This document shows, piece after piece, positions 49,810 through 57,841 of a DNA stretch of 64,000 nucleotides. Every line of letters begins with the position of its first letter. Positions within the stretch are counted from its first letter, which is position 1. The stretch comes from Streptomyces sp. NBC_00358 (lineage in GTDB: Bacteria; Actinomycetota; Actinomycetes; Streptomycetales; Streptomycetaceae), in assembly GCF_036099295.1 (NCBI RefSeq), contig NZ_CP107976.1, positions 7,750,001 through 7,814,000 on the forward strand, in the 5' to 3' direction. The position numbers and the translations under genes are program-made. The notes under the pieces are model-generated. The model worked only from the letters and a program-made list of their open reading frames with translations, ran no database searches and was not told the origin of the DNA.

Positions 49810-50460
49810 TTGCACGTCCAGGACTGGCTCGAGACGGTGCCCGCGGTCAGCATCTACGCGCTCGTGGCCCTGGTCATCGGCGTGGAGAGCCTGGGTATCC
49901 CGCTGCCCGGAGAGATCGTCCTGGTCTCGGCGGCGCTGCTCTCCTCGCAGCACGGCGGTATCAACCCGGTCGTCCTCGGCGCGTGTGCCAGCCTCGGCGC
50001 GATCGTCGGCGACTCCATCGGCTACGCCATCGGCCGCAAGGGCGGACGCCCGCTGCTCGCCTGGCTCGGCGCGAGGTTCCCCAGACACTTCGGCGAGGCC
50101 CACGTCGCCACTGCCGAGCGTTCCTTCCAGAAGTGGGGCATGTGGGCCGTCTTCTTCGGCCGCTTCATCGCACTGCTGCGGATCTTCGCGGGCCCGCTCG
50201 CCGGTGTGCTGCGCATGCCGTACTGGAAGTTCCTGATCGCCAACGTCCTCGGCGGCGTCATCTGGGCCGGCGGCACCACGGCGGTCATCTACTACGTCGG
50301 TGTCGTCGCCGAGTCCTGGCTGAAGCGCTTCTCGTGGCTCGGCCTGGTCGCCGCGGTGCTCATCGGTCTCGCCTCGATGCTGATCGTCCGCCGCAAGGCG
50401 AAGAAGGCGGCCACCGGGCACGGTGCGGCGGAGCCGGAGCCGGTCCCCGCCGCCGAGTAG
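49810..50460 (+). CDS. DedA family membrane protein
   Basis: A 216-residue DedA protein. PAVSIYALVALVIGVESLGI and PLPGEIVLVSAALLSSQHGG are the first helices, and the signature FGRFIALLRIFAGPLAGVLRM contains the conserved reentrant motif. DedA proteins flip phospholipid or undecaprenyl phosphate and support envelope and pH homeostasis. I choose TTG 49810 because GGGAGG (49796-49801) lies eight bases before it; ATG 49753 would add 19 residues with no Shine-Dalgarno. The window also has a TVP38 relative at 39470. Confidence 0.9.
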   Translation: MHVQDWLETVPAVSIYALVALVIGVESLGIPLPGEIVLVSAALLSSQHGGINPVVLGACASLGAIVGDSIGYAIGRKGGRPLLAWLGARFPRHFGEAHVATAERSFQKWGMWAVFFGRFIALLRIFAGPLAGVLRMPYWKFLIANVLGGVIWAGGTTAVIYYVGVVAESWLKRFSWLGLVAAVLIGLASMLIVRRKAKKAATGHGAAEPEPVPAAE

Positions 50461-50493
50461 AGCGGCTGCCCGGAGCTGTCGGATCTGTCCGGT

Positions 50494-51024
50494 CTACTCG
50501 TGGATCTCGCGGTGCGCCTTCGCCAGTTCCACGTAGAAGACGCCGTTCAGTGAGATACCCTCGCGCTCCTCGTCCGTCAGCGGACGCTTGACCTTCGCGG
50601 GGACACCCGCGACCAGTGAGCCCGGCGGGACCCGCATCCCCTGGGGCACCAGAGCCTGCGCGGCGACCAGCGAGCCGGCCCCGATCACGGCCCCGTTGAG
50701 CACCGTGGCACCCATGCCGATCAGACAGTCGTCCTCGACCGTCGCGCCGTGCACGACGGCGTTGTGGCCGATCGAGACGCGCTCGCCGACGGTGAGGGGG
50801 AACCCGGGGTCCACGTGCAGAGTGCAGTTGTCCTGCACATTGGTGCCGGCGCCGATGACGATCGGGCCGCCGTCGGCGCGCAGCACCGCGCCGTACCAGA
50901 CGCTCGCGCCCGCGTGCAGCGTGACGTCTCCGATGACCACGGAGGTGGGCGCCACGAACGCCTCCTGGTCCACCCGCGGGTCCTTGCCACCGATTCCCTT
51001 GATCAGCGCCTGCTGCGTCGTCAC
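50494..51024 (-). CDS. Gamma-class carbonic anhydrase-like protein
   Basis: A 176-residue left-handed beta-helix protein. Hexapeptide repeats run from DVTLHAGASVWYGAVLRAD on. The metal His are seen in CTLHVDPG and VSIGHNAVVHG. The family (YrdA/PaaY-like) includes gamma carbonic anhydrases, but activity of many members has not been shown. GTG 51024. Two hexapeptide proteins are divergent neighbours here, although they are of different subfamilies. Confidence 0.92.
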   Translation of the reverse strand: MTTQQALIKGIGGKDPRVDQEAFVAPTSVVIGDVTLHAGASVWYGAVLRADGGPIVIGAGTNVQDNCTLHVDPGFPLTVGERVSIGHNAVVHGATVEDDCLIGMGATVLNGAVIGAGSLVAAQALVPQGMRVPPGSLVAGVPAKVKRPLTDEEREGISLNGVFYVELAKAHREIHE

Positions 51025-51165
51025 CGTGTCACCGTCTCGTCGTCTCGTGGTCCGGTCCCTCTGCGTACACGGGCACCGTATGTCATCGGCCCCGCACCCC
51101 CGGTGGGGTGAAGATCACAGCCGTGCGGCGCCATCGGCGCGGTCCGCGCTGAGTACCGTGAGCGG

Positions 51166-51984
51166 GTGTCCAGGAGCAAGAACACGTTCTCATCATGGCG
51201 GCGACGCCTCGCGCAACGCGCTGTCCACGCGGGCTGGGCGTGGGTGCGGCGCGCGGGTACGGTCTCGGCCGAGCGACCGGGTCGGTTCCGCTTCGGCGCG
51301 ATGGGCGAGAACACCAGACTGGCCTTCCCGCTGGGTACGGTCTTCGGCGAACCCTGGATCCACCTCGGTTCGTACTGCATCGTCGCCGAGCAGGTCACGC
51401 TGACCGCGGGGCTGATGCCCGATCTCGACCTCGGTTCCGAACCGATCCTGCGCATCGGGGACGGTGTCGTGCTCGGCCGCGGCAGCCATGTCATCGCCGA
51501 CACCACGGTCACGATCGGCAGCGACTGCTACTTCGGGCCCTACGTCTACGTCACGTCCACCAACCACTCGTACGACGATCCGCACGTGCCCATCGGCAAG
51601 CAGTGGCCGCGGATGGAGCCCGTGGAGATCGGGCCCGGCTGCTGGATCGGCACCGGTGCGGTGATCCTGCCCGGCGCGCGGATCGGGCGGAACGTCGTGG
51701 TCGCCGCCGGTGCGGTGGTGCGCGGTACGGTGCCCGACCACTCCGTCGTCGCCGGGGCACCCGCGCGGGTCGTCCGGCGCTGGGACCCGGTGGCCGGCTG
51801 GCAGCCCCCGCTGCGCACACCGCCGCCGGTGCCGATTCCCGACGGGGTGACCCCGGAGCAACTGCTGGCGCTGTCGGAACTGGACGAGGAGACGGTCGCG
51901 CGGCTCGCGGAACTGGACCTCGACGCGCAAGGCGCCGCCGACGGCGTACACGCGCAGTCGGGCGACATCCGCGCCGAGTCCTGA
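51166..51984 (+). CDS. Hexapeptide-repeat acyltransferase
   Basis: A 272-residue protein with a left-handed beta-helix of the LpxA/NodL-like kind. SYCIVAEQVTLTAGLMPDLD, GDGVVLGRGSHVIADTTVTIG, the catalytic His in STNHSYDD and IGTGAVILPGARIGRNVVVAAG are visible. Members O-acetylate sugars or antibiotics. The N-terminal ~45 residues and the Pro-rich tail are extra. GTG 51166 lies six bases after TACCGT (51154-51159), so leaderless. The 3' end is duplicated downstream. Confidence 0.88.
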   Translation: MSRSKNTFSSWRRRLAQRAVHAGWAWVRRAGTVSAERPGRFRFGAMGENTRLAFPLGTVFGEPWIHLGSYCIVAEQVTLTAGLMPDLDLGSEPILRIGDGVVLGRGSHVIADTTVTIGSDCYFGPYVYVTSTNHSYDDPHVPIGKQWPRMEPVEIGPGCWIGTGAVILPGARIGRNVVVAAGAVVRGTVPDHSVVAGAPARVVRRWDPVAGWQPPLRTPPPVPIPDGVTPEQLLALSELDEETVARLAELDLDAQGAADGVHAQSGDIRAES

Positions 51985-52047
51985 ACCGCGGCCGCATCCG
52001 CGCCGAGTGAACCGCGGCCACATCCGCGCCGAGTCCTGAACCGCGGC
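51966..52047. repeat. Three copies of the acyltransferase 3' end including the stop
   Basis: CATCCGCGCCGAGT...TGAACCGCGGCC occurs at 51966-51993, 51995-52019 (three bases shorter) and 52021-52047. Each copy carries a TGA, the first being the real stop. The rest of the 307-bp gap to 52292 holds a degraded fourth unit and another direct repeat (CCGTCGCCCGGGACG-like, about 52160-52240). Confidence 0.85.
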
Positions 52048-52292
52048 GACACCGCGTCCTGAACCCCGGCGGCACCGCGTCACCGTTCGGGCCGGACGCG
52101 CCTCCTCTGTCGGGCGGTGCTGGTCCGCGGTTGCTGGTCCGTCGTCCGCACTGGACGGCGCGTCGCCCGGGACGCCCGGTCCGGTGACCGTGGCGGATGA
52201 TCCGTCGCCCGGGACGGCCGGTCCGGTGATCGGAGTGGCTGGTCCCTCGGCCGGAGCGGGCATGGTCTGGCCCTGGGGGCCCCTGAGCCGGT

Positions 52293-53150
52293 TCAGCCGG
52301 TCGCCAGCAGTACCGTGCCGACCAGCGCCAGCGTCGCTCCCGCGGCCTGCACGGCGCGCAGCCGTTCCCTGAGGACACCGCGTGCGGCCAGGGCGGTGAC
52401 CACCGGGTACAGCGAGGCGAGGACCGCGGCGACGGTGACCGGGCCGTGCTGGGCCGCGACCGAGTACGTGCCGTTGGCGGCGACGTCGGCGAGGCCGACG
52501 AAGGCGAGCGCGGGCAGCGAGGCCCAGGGGAAGCCGCCCTCGGGGAGGGCGGACGCGCCCCTGCGAACCGAGACGGCCAGCGCCGTGCCACCGGTGACGA
52601 CATTGGTCACGCGCTGCACGAACAGCGCCAGGAAGAGGCCGGTGACCGAGGACGACGCCTCCGCGATCAGCGCGAACACCGTGCCGAAGCCGGCGGCCGC
52701 GATCAGCGTGAGCAGGATCGCCTGCCGCTGCACGGGGGCTCCTCGGAGCTGGGGCCCGCCCGCGAGGACGACACCCGCCACGGCGACCGCGATGCCCGCG
52801 ACCTGAATCAGCCCGGGACGCTCCCCGAGGAACAGGCCGACGCCGATCGGGACGGCCACGGCCAGCGAACCGAGCGGGGAGACGACACCCATCGGCCCGA
52901 GCGCGAGCGCCTTGTAGAAGGAGAGCAGGGCGACCGGCCCCACCAGTCCAGCGGCGACCGCGAACCACAGTTGCGGCCCGGCGGCGCTCCAGCCGCCGGT
53001 GGCCAGCACGATCGCGCCGAGGACCACCGCCGCTATCGACTGGGAGGCCACGACCACGGTGAGAGCGGGCGTGCGCCGGGTCAGCAGACCTCCGCCGAAA
53101 TCGGCCAGGCCCCACAGGAGGCTGGTGGCCAGGGCGAAGAGTGCTGTCAC
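52293..53150 (-). CDS. EamA family (DMT superfamily) exporter
   Basis: A 285-residue ten-helix transporter, the fourth EamA protein in the window. LFALATSLLWGLADFGGGLL is the first helix, and the second repeat ends PVTVAAVLASLYPVVTALAARGVL, the typical end. The substrate is unknown. GTG 53150 follows GCGAGGCACC. It is divergent from an XRE-cupin regulator, its likely controller. The open frame extends past this start but only antisense to the regulator. Confidence 0.9.
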   Translation of the reverse strand: MTALFALATSLLWGLADFGGGLLTRRTPALTVVVASQSIAAVVLGAIVLATGGWSAAGPQLWFAVAAGLVGPVALLSFYKALALGPMGVVSPLGSLAVAVPIGVGLFLGERPGLIQVAGIAVAVAGVVLAGGPQLRGAPVQRQAILLTLIAAAGFGTVFALIAEASSSVTGLFLALFVQRVTNVVTGGTALAVSVRRGASALPEGGFPWASLPALAFVGLADVAANGTYSVAAQHGPVTVAAVLASLYPVVTALAARGVLRERLRAVQAAGATLALVGTVLLATG

Positions 53151-53200
53151 GGGGTGCCTCGCAGTACAGTTCGGTGGACGATCAGGTGCACCACACGATA

Positions 53201-53216
53201 GTTCATCTGATTGAAC
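53201..53216. promoter_or_regulatory. Inverted repeat in the EamA / XRE-cupin gap
   Basis: GTTCA (53201-53205) and TGAAC (53212-53216) form a GTTCA-N6-TGAAC dyad in the 93-bp gap, 27 bp before the regulator start. A likely operator for the XRE-cupin protein. Confidence 0.55.
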
Positions 53217-53243
53217 TCTGTCATTCAAAATATTGGACGGAAT

Positions 53244-53816
53244 GTGTCGGATCTCGACCTGCTGACTCAGTCCCTGGCGCGCAATGTGAAGCGGTGGCGC
53301 ACCGAACGCGCCTTCACTCTGGAGGCGCTCGCCGCCCGCGCCGGAGTCAGCCGCGGCATGCTCATCCAGATCGAGCAGGCCAGGACCAATCCCAGCCTCG
53401 GTACCGTCGTCAAGATCGGCGACGCCCTCGGCGTCAGCATCACCACCCTCCTCGACTACGAGCAGGGGCCCAAGGTCCGGATCGTCCCCGCCGAACAGGC
53501 CGTACGCCTGTGGCACACCGAAGCGGGCAGCTACAACCGGCTGCTGGCCGGCACCGAGGCGCCCGGCCCGCTGGAGATGTGGGACTGGCGGCTCATGCCG
53601 GGCGAGGGCAGCCCCTCGGACCCGCATCCGGCCGGCACCGTCGAGCTCGTGCACGTCATCGCGGGCGACATGACCCTCACCGTCGACGGGGTCGAACACC
53701 TCGTCCCCGAGGGGGCGAGTGTGTCGTTCGAGGCCAACACCCCCCACACGTACGCCAACAAGGGTGAGATTCCGGTCGAGATGGTCATGGCCGTGTCGGT
53801 CCCGCTGGTGCAGTGA
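53244..53816 (+). CDS. XRE family regulator with C-terminal cupin
   Basis: A 190-residue regulator. The Cro/C1-type HTH is at ~10-65 (FTLEALAARAGVSRGMLIQI then ARTNPSLGTVVKIGDALGVS). The cupin barrel follows with HPAGTVELVHVIAGDMTLTV and SFEANTPHTYANKG. Such proteins (PuuR-like) sense small ligands in the cupin. GTG 53244 follows GGACGGAAT. It is divergent from an EamA exporter, a common pairing in which the regulator controls the exporter. Confidence 0.92.
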   Translation: MSDLDLLTQSLARNVKRWRTERAFTLEALAARAGVSRGMLIQIEQARTNPSLGTVVKIGDALGVSITTLLDYEQGPKVRIVPAEQAVRLWHTEAGSYNRLLAGTEAPGPLEMWDWRLMPGEGSPSDPHPAGTVELVHVIAGDMTLTVDGVEHLVPEGASVSFEANTPHTYANKGEIPVEMVMAVSVPLVQ

Positions 53817-53929
53817 CGCCCCTGGCGGGCCGGTCGCCCGGCGTGCTCCGAAGGCTTTCGGTGCTGCCGGTCGCGCCGGGCGCCGAAGGCTTCCTGAGGG
53901 CCGGTTCGGACGGCTGTTAGCGTGCCGTC

Positions 53930-54487
53930 ATGCGCGCACCCATCGGACACTTCGACCACGCCGTCCCCGCCCCCGACTGCCTGGACGAACTCACCCGCCC
54001 CGTCGCCGACGCCGTGCGCGGCTGGGGCGGCGGCACCCCCGCCGAGCAGATCGTCTACGTCGACACGAACCCCGAGTGGGCCGACACCGCCACCTTCGTC
54101 GAGCACTACGGCAAGGAACTGCTCGAACGGTCCGCCAACTGCGTGGTCGTCTCCGGCAGGCGCGGCGCCGAGACCACACTCGCCGCGTGCGTCGTCCTGT
54201 CGACGACCCGCGTCGACGTGAACGGTGCCGTACGCCGTCAACTGGGCTCCCGGAAGGCCTCGTTCGCCCCGATGGACACCGCGACCGGCGAGACCGGCAT
54301 GGAGTACGGCGGGATCACGCCCGTCGGACTCCCGGGCGACTGGCCGGTGTTGGTGGACCCGGCCGTCGTCGAGCTGCCGTACGTGCTCGTGGGCAGCGGC
54401 CGCAGGCGCGGCAAACTCCTGCTCCCCGGCAAGGCGTTCGCGGAACTGCCGAACGCGGTGGTGCTGGAGGGTTTGGGGATCGCCTGA
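53930..54487 (+). CDS. YbaK/EbsC family aminoacyl-tRNA deacylase-like protein
   Basis: A 185-residue protein of the YbaK/ProX editing family, which deacylates mischarged tRNA such as Cys-tRNA(Pro). CVVVSGRRGAETTLAACVVL has the family strand-helix, the essential Lys is probably in LGSRKASFAP, and MEYGGITPVGLPGDWPVLVD and PYVLVGSGRRRGKLLLPGKA match the C-terminal part. ATG 53930 lies six bases after TAGCGT (53918-53923), so leaderless. Confidence 0.85.
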   Translation: MRAPIGHFDHAVPAPDCLDELTRPVADAVRGWGGGTPAEQIVYVDTNPEWADTATFVEHYGKELLERSANCVVVSGRRGAETTLAACVVLSTTRVDVNGAVRRQLGSRKASFAPMDTATGETGMEYGGITPVGLPGDWPVLVDPAVVELPYVLVGSGRRRGKLLLPGKAFAELPNAVVLEGLGIA

Positions 54488-54644
54488 CCGTCCACGCCGG
54501 GAAGCCGAACCGCCGGCGTCCCGACGCGGTCCGCCCCGCGGGGGCGGCTTCGGTTCGGGCCGCGGTGGGAGCCCTGGGGACCCGCTGTCGGAGGGAATCC
54601 GCCCTTGTCGAAGGGGCGGCGCCGGTCGGCGTGCGGTGTGGTGT

Positions 54645-54679
54645 GGTGCCAGGTGCCAGGTGCCAGGTGCCAGGTGCCA
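54645..54679. repeat. Five-copy heptamer array (GGTGCCA)
   Basis: GGTGCCA is repeated five times over 54645-54679. A 20-odd-bp block GGTGAGGCGAGGCGGGCGGT follows at about 54684 and is repeated at about 54712. Both lie between convergent yba K-type and cation-exporter genes. Confidence 0.9.
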
Positions 54680-54770
54680 GGTGGGGTGAGGCGAGGCGGG
54701 CGGTGAGGTCAGGTGAGGCGAGGCGGGCGGTGGGGGGTGGGATCCGGTCTCGCCGGGCGCCGACGCCCGT

Positions 54771-56000
54771 TCACGCGACGGCGTGATGCGCCAGCGTCCG
54801 GTGAGGATCCGCCTCACCGGGTGCCGCCGCCGGATCGGCGTGGACCAGCGCGGCGGTCAGTTTCGGGACGGCGTGCAGCAGGGCGTGTTCGGCCTCCACG
54901 GCGATGTCGTGGGCCCTGCGCACGGTGGCCTCGCCGTCCACCACGACCGCCACCTCGGCGCGCAGCCGGTGCCCGATCCACCGCAGCCGCAGTTCGCCCA
55001 CGTCGCGCACCCCCGGGACCTGCCGCAGCGCTTGTTCGGCGCGGTCCACCAACTCCGGCTCCACGGCGTCCATCAGGCGCCGGAAGACCTCCCGGGCGGC
55101 GTCGCGCAGTACCAGCACGATCGCGGCGGTGATCGCCAACCCCACCAGCGGGTCCGCGCGTTGCCATCCGAGGGCCGCGCCGCCCGCGCCGACCAGCACG
55201 GCGAGCGAGGCGAATCCGTCCGTACGGGCGTGGAGTCCGTCGGCGACCAGCGCGGCCGAGCCGATCTCTCGCCCCACCCGGATGCGGTGCCGGGCGACCC
55301 ACTCGTTGCCGCCGAAACCGATGAGCGCGGCGGCCGCGACAAAGGGGAGGTGCCGTACCGGCTGCGGATCGAGCAGTCGGCCGACCGCCGCCCAGGCGGC
55401 GAAGACGGCGGACGCGGCGATCGTCAGCACGATCGCGACGCCGGCCAGGTCCTCGGCCCGTCCGTAGCCGTAGGTGAAGCGCCGTGTCGCCGCGCGACGG
55501 CCCAGCACGAAGGCGACCCCGAGCGGCAGGGCCGTCAGCGCGTCGGCCGCGTTGTGCACGGTGTCGCCGAGCAGTGCGACCGACCCCGACAGTGCGACGA
55601 CGGCCGCCTGCGCCAGGGCCGTCGTGCCGAGGACGGCGAGCGATACCCATAGTGCGCGCATGCCCAGGGCCGACGATTCCAGCGCGGAGTCGACCTTGTC
55701 GGCCGTTTCGTGGGAATGGGGGGTGAGGAGGTGGCGCAGCCTGCTCCCGAGGCCCGGCGCATGGCTGTGACCCCGCGGTCGGGAGCGGGGATGCCGGTGC
55801 GGCCGACCGGGGGAGCGGCCCTGGCGGTGCGCCTGCCGGTGCGAGGGCCCGTGCTCGTGGCCCGGCCCGTCTCCGTGCGCATGGCCCCGTCCTTCGGCGT
55901 CCCCGGGGTCGAGGTCGCCGTGGCCGTGGCTCTCGCCATGACGGTGGTCGAGGTCGTGGTCGTGGTCGTGATGGTGCCGATCGTTCACGTACGTCCCCAT
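54771..56000 (-). CDS. Cation diffusion facilitator (CDF) metal exporter
   Basis: A 409-residue CDF antiporter, probably for Zn2+ or Co2+. The N-terminal ~100 residues are extremely His/Asp/Gly-rich (HHHDHDHDLDHRH), a metal-binding loop. Six helices follow with LGDTVHNAADALTALPLGVA (the HxxxD metal site) and LVADGLHARTDGFASLAVLV (the second). The cytoplasmic C-terminal domain begins about residue 320. ATG 56000. It is divergent from an ArsR-type metal sensor 50 bp away, which likely represses it. Confidence 0.93.
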   Translation of the reverse strand: MGTYVNDRHHHDHDHDLDHRHGESHGHGDLDPGDAEGRGHAHGDGPGHEHGPSHRQAHRQGRSPGRPHRHPRSRPRGHSHAPGLGSRLRHLLTPHSHETADKVDSALESSALGMRALWVSLAVLGTTALAQAAVVALSGSVALLGDTVHNAADALTALPLGVAFVLGRRAATRRFTYGYGRAEDLAGVAIVLTIAASAVFAAWAAVGRLLDPQPVRHLPFVAAAALIGFGGNEWVARHRIRVGREIGSAALVADGLHARTDGFASLAVLVGAGGAALGWQRADPLVGLAITAAIVLVLRDAAREVFRRLMDAVEPELVDRAEQALRQVPGVRDVGELRLRWIGHRLRAEVAVVVDGEATVRRAHDIAVEAEHALLHAVPKLTAALVHADPAAAPGEADPHRTLAHHAVA

Positions 56001-56038
56001 TCCGTGTGCGGGAGTGGACGCGCGGGTGCCCACCCGGC

Positions 56039-56060
56039 CATTATGTGCGTATGAGCGCAC
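56039..56060 (+). promoter_or_regulatory. -10 box and dyad of the ArsR-CDF promoter region
   Basis: CATTAT (56039-56044) is a -10 hexamer six bases before ATG 56051. The dyad GTGCG (56045-56049) with CGCAC (56056-56060) lies over the start codon. ArsR/SmtB operators typically cover the start in this way. Confidence 0.55.
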
Positions 56061-56410
56061 GCATGCACCTATCACCTGCGCACGATGCGCACCCGCGCAC
56101 TCCGGGCGAGGAACAGTTCGCGCTCGCCGCCGAGCTCCTCGCCCTCCTCGGTGACCGCACCCGCCTCGCGCTGCTGCATGCTCTGACCGGTGGCGAGGCC
56201 GATGTCACGACGCTGACCGAGGCGTGCGGGGCGGCCCGTCCGGCCGTCAGCCAGCACCTGGCCCGGCTCCGGCTCGCCGGGCTCGTGAACACGCGGAAGG
56301 AAGGGCGCCGGGTGATCTACTCGCTCGGGGACGGACATCTGCGCCGCGTGGTCGACGAGGCGCTGAGCCTGGCGGACCACCGGCTGTCCGACCGCCCGGC
56401 GCACGACTGA
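56051..56410 (+). CDS. ArsR/SmtB family metalloregulator
   Basis: A 119-residue winged-helix repressor. ALAAELLALLGDRTRLALLHAL and AARPAVSQHLARLRLAGLVN form the HTH, and RRVIYSLGDGHLRRVVDEAL-SLADH follows. His/Asp near the end (LADHRLSDRPAHD) resemble the alpha-5 zinc site of SmtB. Start is uncertain: ATG 56051 (leaderless) or 56063. It is divergent from the CDF exporter and should derepress it on metal binding. Confidence 0.9.
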   Translation: MSARMHLSPAHDAHPRTPGEEQFALAAELLALLGDRTRLALLHALTGGEADVTTLTEACGAARPAVSQHLARLRLAGLVNTRKEGRRVIYSLGDGHLRRVVDEALSLADHRLSDRPAHD

Positions 56411-56568
56411 GGGCCACCGCACCGCTCCGCACCGCGCGGCGGCTAGGGCGCGGCCGACGGGCGGGCGCCGGAGTCGAGGCGCGGTCGAGCCCGCGCACAA
56501 TCCGCACGGTCGGGGCGGCGCACACGGCCGGGGCTGCGCACGGCCGAGCCCGCGAAGGGCGGTGGCCG

Positions 56569-57483
56569 TCAGTGGGCGACGCGGTCGCCCGCGGGCGCCC
56601 CGTCGGCCTCGCTCTCCTCGCCCTCCTCCAGCAGGTTCGCCGCCGCGCCCACGATGCTCGGGTCCGGGCTGCCGACGACCTCCGCGTCCTTGTCCGCGTA
56701 GGCGAAACGGGCCAGGACGCTGCGCATGGCCTCGACGCGGGCCCGCTTCTTGTCGTTGCTCTTCACCACGGTCCAGGGCGCCTGCTCGGTGTCCGTCTCG
56801 CGGAACATGGCGACCTTGGCGGCCGTGTAGTCGTCCCAGAGGTCCAGCGAGGCCAGGTCCATGGGGCTGAGTTTCCACTGCCGTACCGGGTCGACCTGAC
56901 GGATCGTGAAGCGCGTGCGCTGCTCGCTCTGGGAGACCGAGAACCAGAACTTGATCAGGTCCACCCCGTCGTCGACGAGCATCCGCTCGAAGGCGGGCGC
57001 CTGCCGCATGAAGCGCCGGTACTCGTCGGCGGTGCAGAAGCCCATCACGCGCTCCACACCGGCCCGGTTGTACCAGGACCGGTCGAACATCACTATCTCG
57101 CCCGCGGTCGGCAGATGCTCCACGTACCGCTGGAAGTACCACTGCCCGCGTTCCCGCTCGGTCGGCTTCTCCAGCGCCACCACCCGGGCCCCGCGCGGGT
57201 TGAGATGCTCGGTGAAACGCTTGATCGTGCCGCCCTTGCCGGCCGCGTCACGCCCCTCGAAGACGACGACGAGGCGTCGGCCGGTCGCCTTGATCCAGCT
57301 CTGCAGCTTCAGCAGCTCGATCTGCTGGAGCCGCTTGTGCCACTCGTACTCCCTGCGCTCCATGCGCTCCTCGTACGGGTAGTTCTCCCGCCAGGTGTCC
57401 ACCGGGCTGCCGTCCGGCCGGATCAGTACGGGGTCGTCGTGGTCGGTGTAGTCCACCCGCATACCTGCCAGCAGTTCCGTCAT
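56569..57483 (-). CDS. ppk2: Polyphosphate kinase 2
   Basis: A 304-residue PPK2 that transfers phosphate between polyphosphate and nucleotides. Walker A is GRDAAGKGG (77-85), Walker B is VMFDRSWYNRAGVE with D134, and the lid region has RWKLSPMD-like RQWKLSPMDLASLD. LVVVFEGRDAAGKGGTIKRF is diagnostic. It is a single-domain PPK2. ATG 57483 follows GGAAGAGGAGGGCCGG. A 39-codon ORF ends at its start codon. Confidence 0.95.
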   Translation of the reverse strand: MTELLAGMRVDYTDHDDPVLIRPDGSPVDTWRENYPYEERMERREYEWHKRLQQIELLKLQSWIKATGRRLVVVFEGRDAAGKGGTIKRFTEHLNPRGARVVALEKPTERERGQWYFQRYVEHLPTAGEIVMFDRSWYNRAGVERVMGFCTADEYRRFMRQAPAFERMLVDDGVDLIKFWFSVSQSEQRTRFTIRQVDPVRQWKLSPMDLASLDLWDDYTAAKVAMFRETDTEQAPWTVVKSNDKKRARVEAMRSVLARFAYADKDAEVVGSPDPSIVGAAANLLEEGEESEADGAPAGDRVAH

Positions 57484-57599
57484 CCGGCCCTCCTCTTCCC
57501 GTGCTCCGATTGTCCGCCGATCAGCTCGTTCTCGCCGTTTCGGCGGAATTGCGGGACGATCACGACGACCTCGGCGAGTGCGGTCCGGCCGAGACGCAT
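57480..57599 (-). CDS. Possible 39-residue leader ORF coupled to ppk2
   Basis: The peptide starts MRLGRTALAEVVVIVPQFRR and ends GKRRAG. Its TGA overlaps the ppk2 ATG (ATGA). It has an excellent ribosome binding site, GAGGAGGG, eight bases before ATG 57599, and G/C-ending codons throughout. It may couple translation to ppk2 or be a real small protein. The remaining 57600-57841 holds no gene I can support. Confidence 0.5.
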   Translation of the reverse strand: MRLGRTALAEVVVIVPQFRRNGENELIGGQSEHGKRRAG

Positions 57600-57841
57600 C
57601 CGCGGAACCCTCCTCGGCTCAGGCGGCGGTGCGCTCGTGGACACCGCCGACCGTGGTCCGTCCCGCGATGGAAGCAATCGGAGGAGTACGGCGGGAGAAC
57701 CTGAGGCGAAGGCGACGCGTGCGCGGGTCGAGCTGACCGCTTCTCCACGGACCCGTCCGGCAACTCACTTACACAGCGCATGACTTGATGGTGCGTCAAC
57801 TCGCTTGTGTGCGAAACCTCGTGCGGACGAGGATGACGATC

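Noticed and set aside
52293..53747. Apparent long EamA fusion
   Set aside because: The part beyond 53150 is antisense to the XRE-cupin gene.
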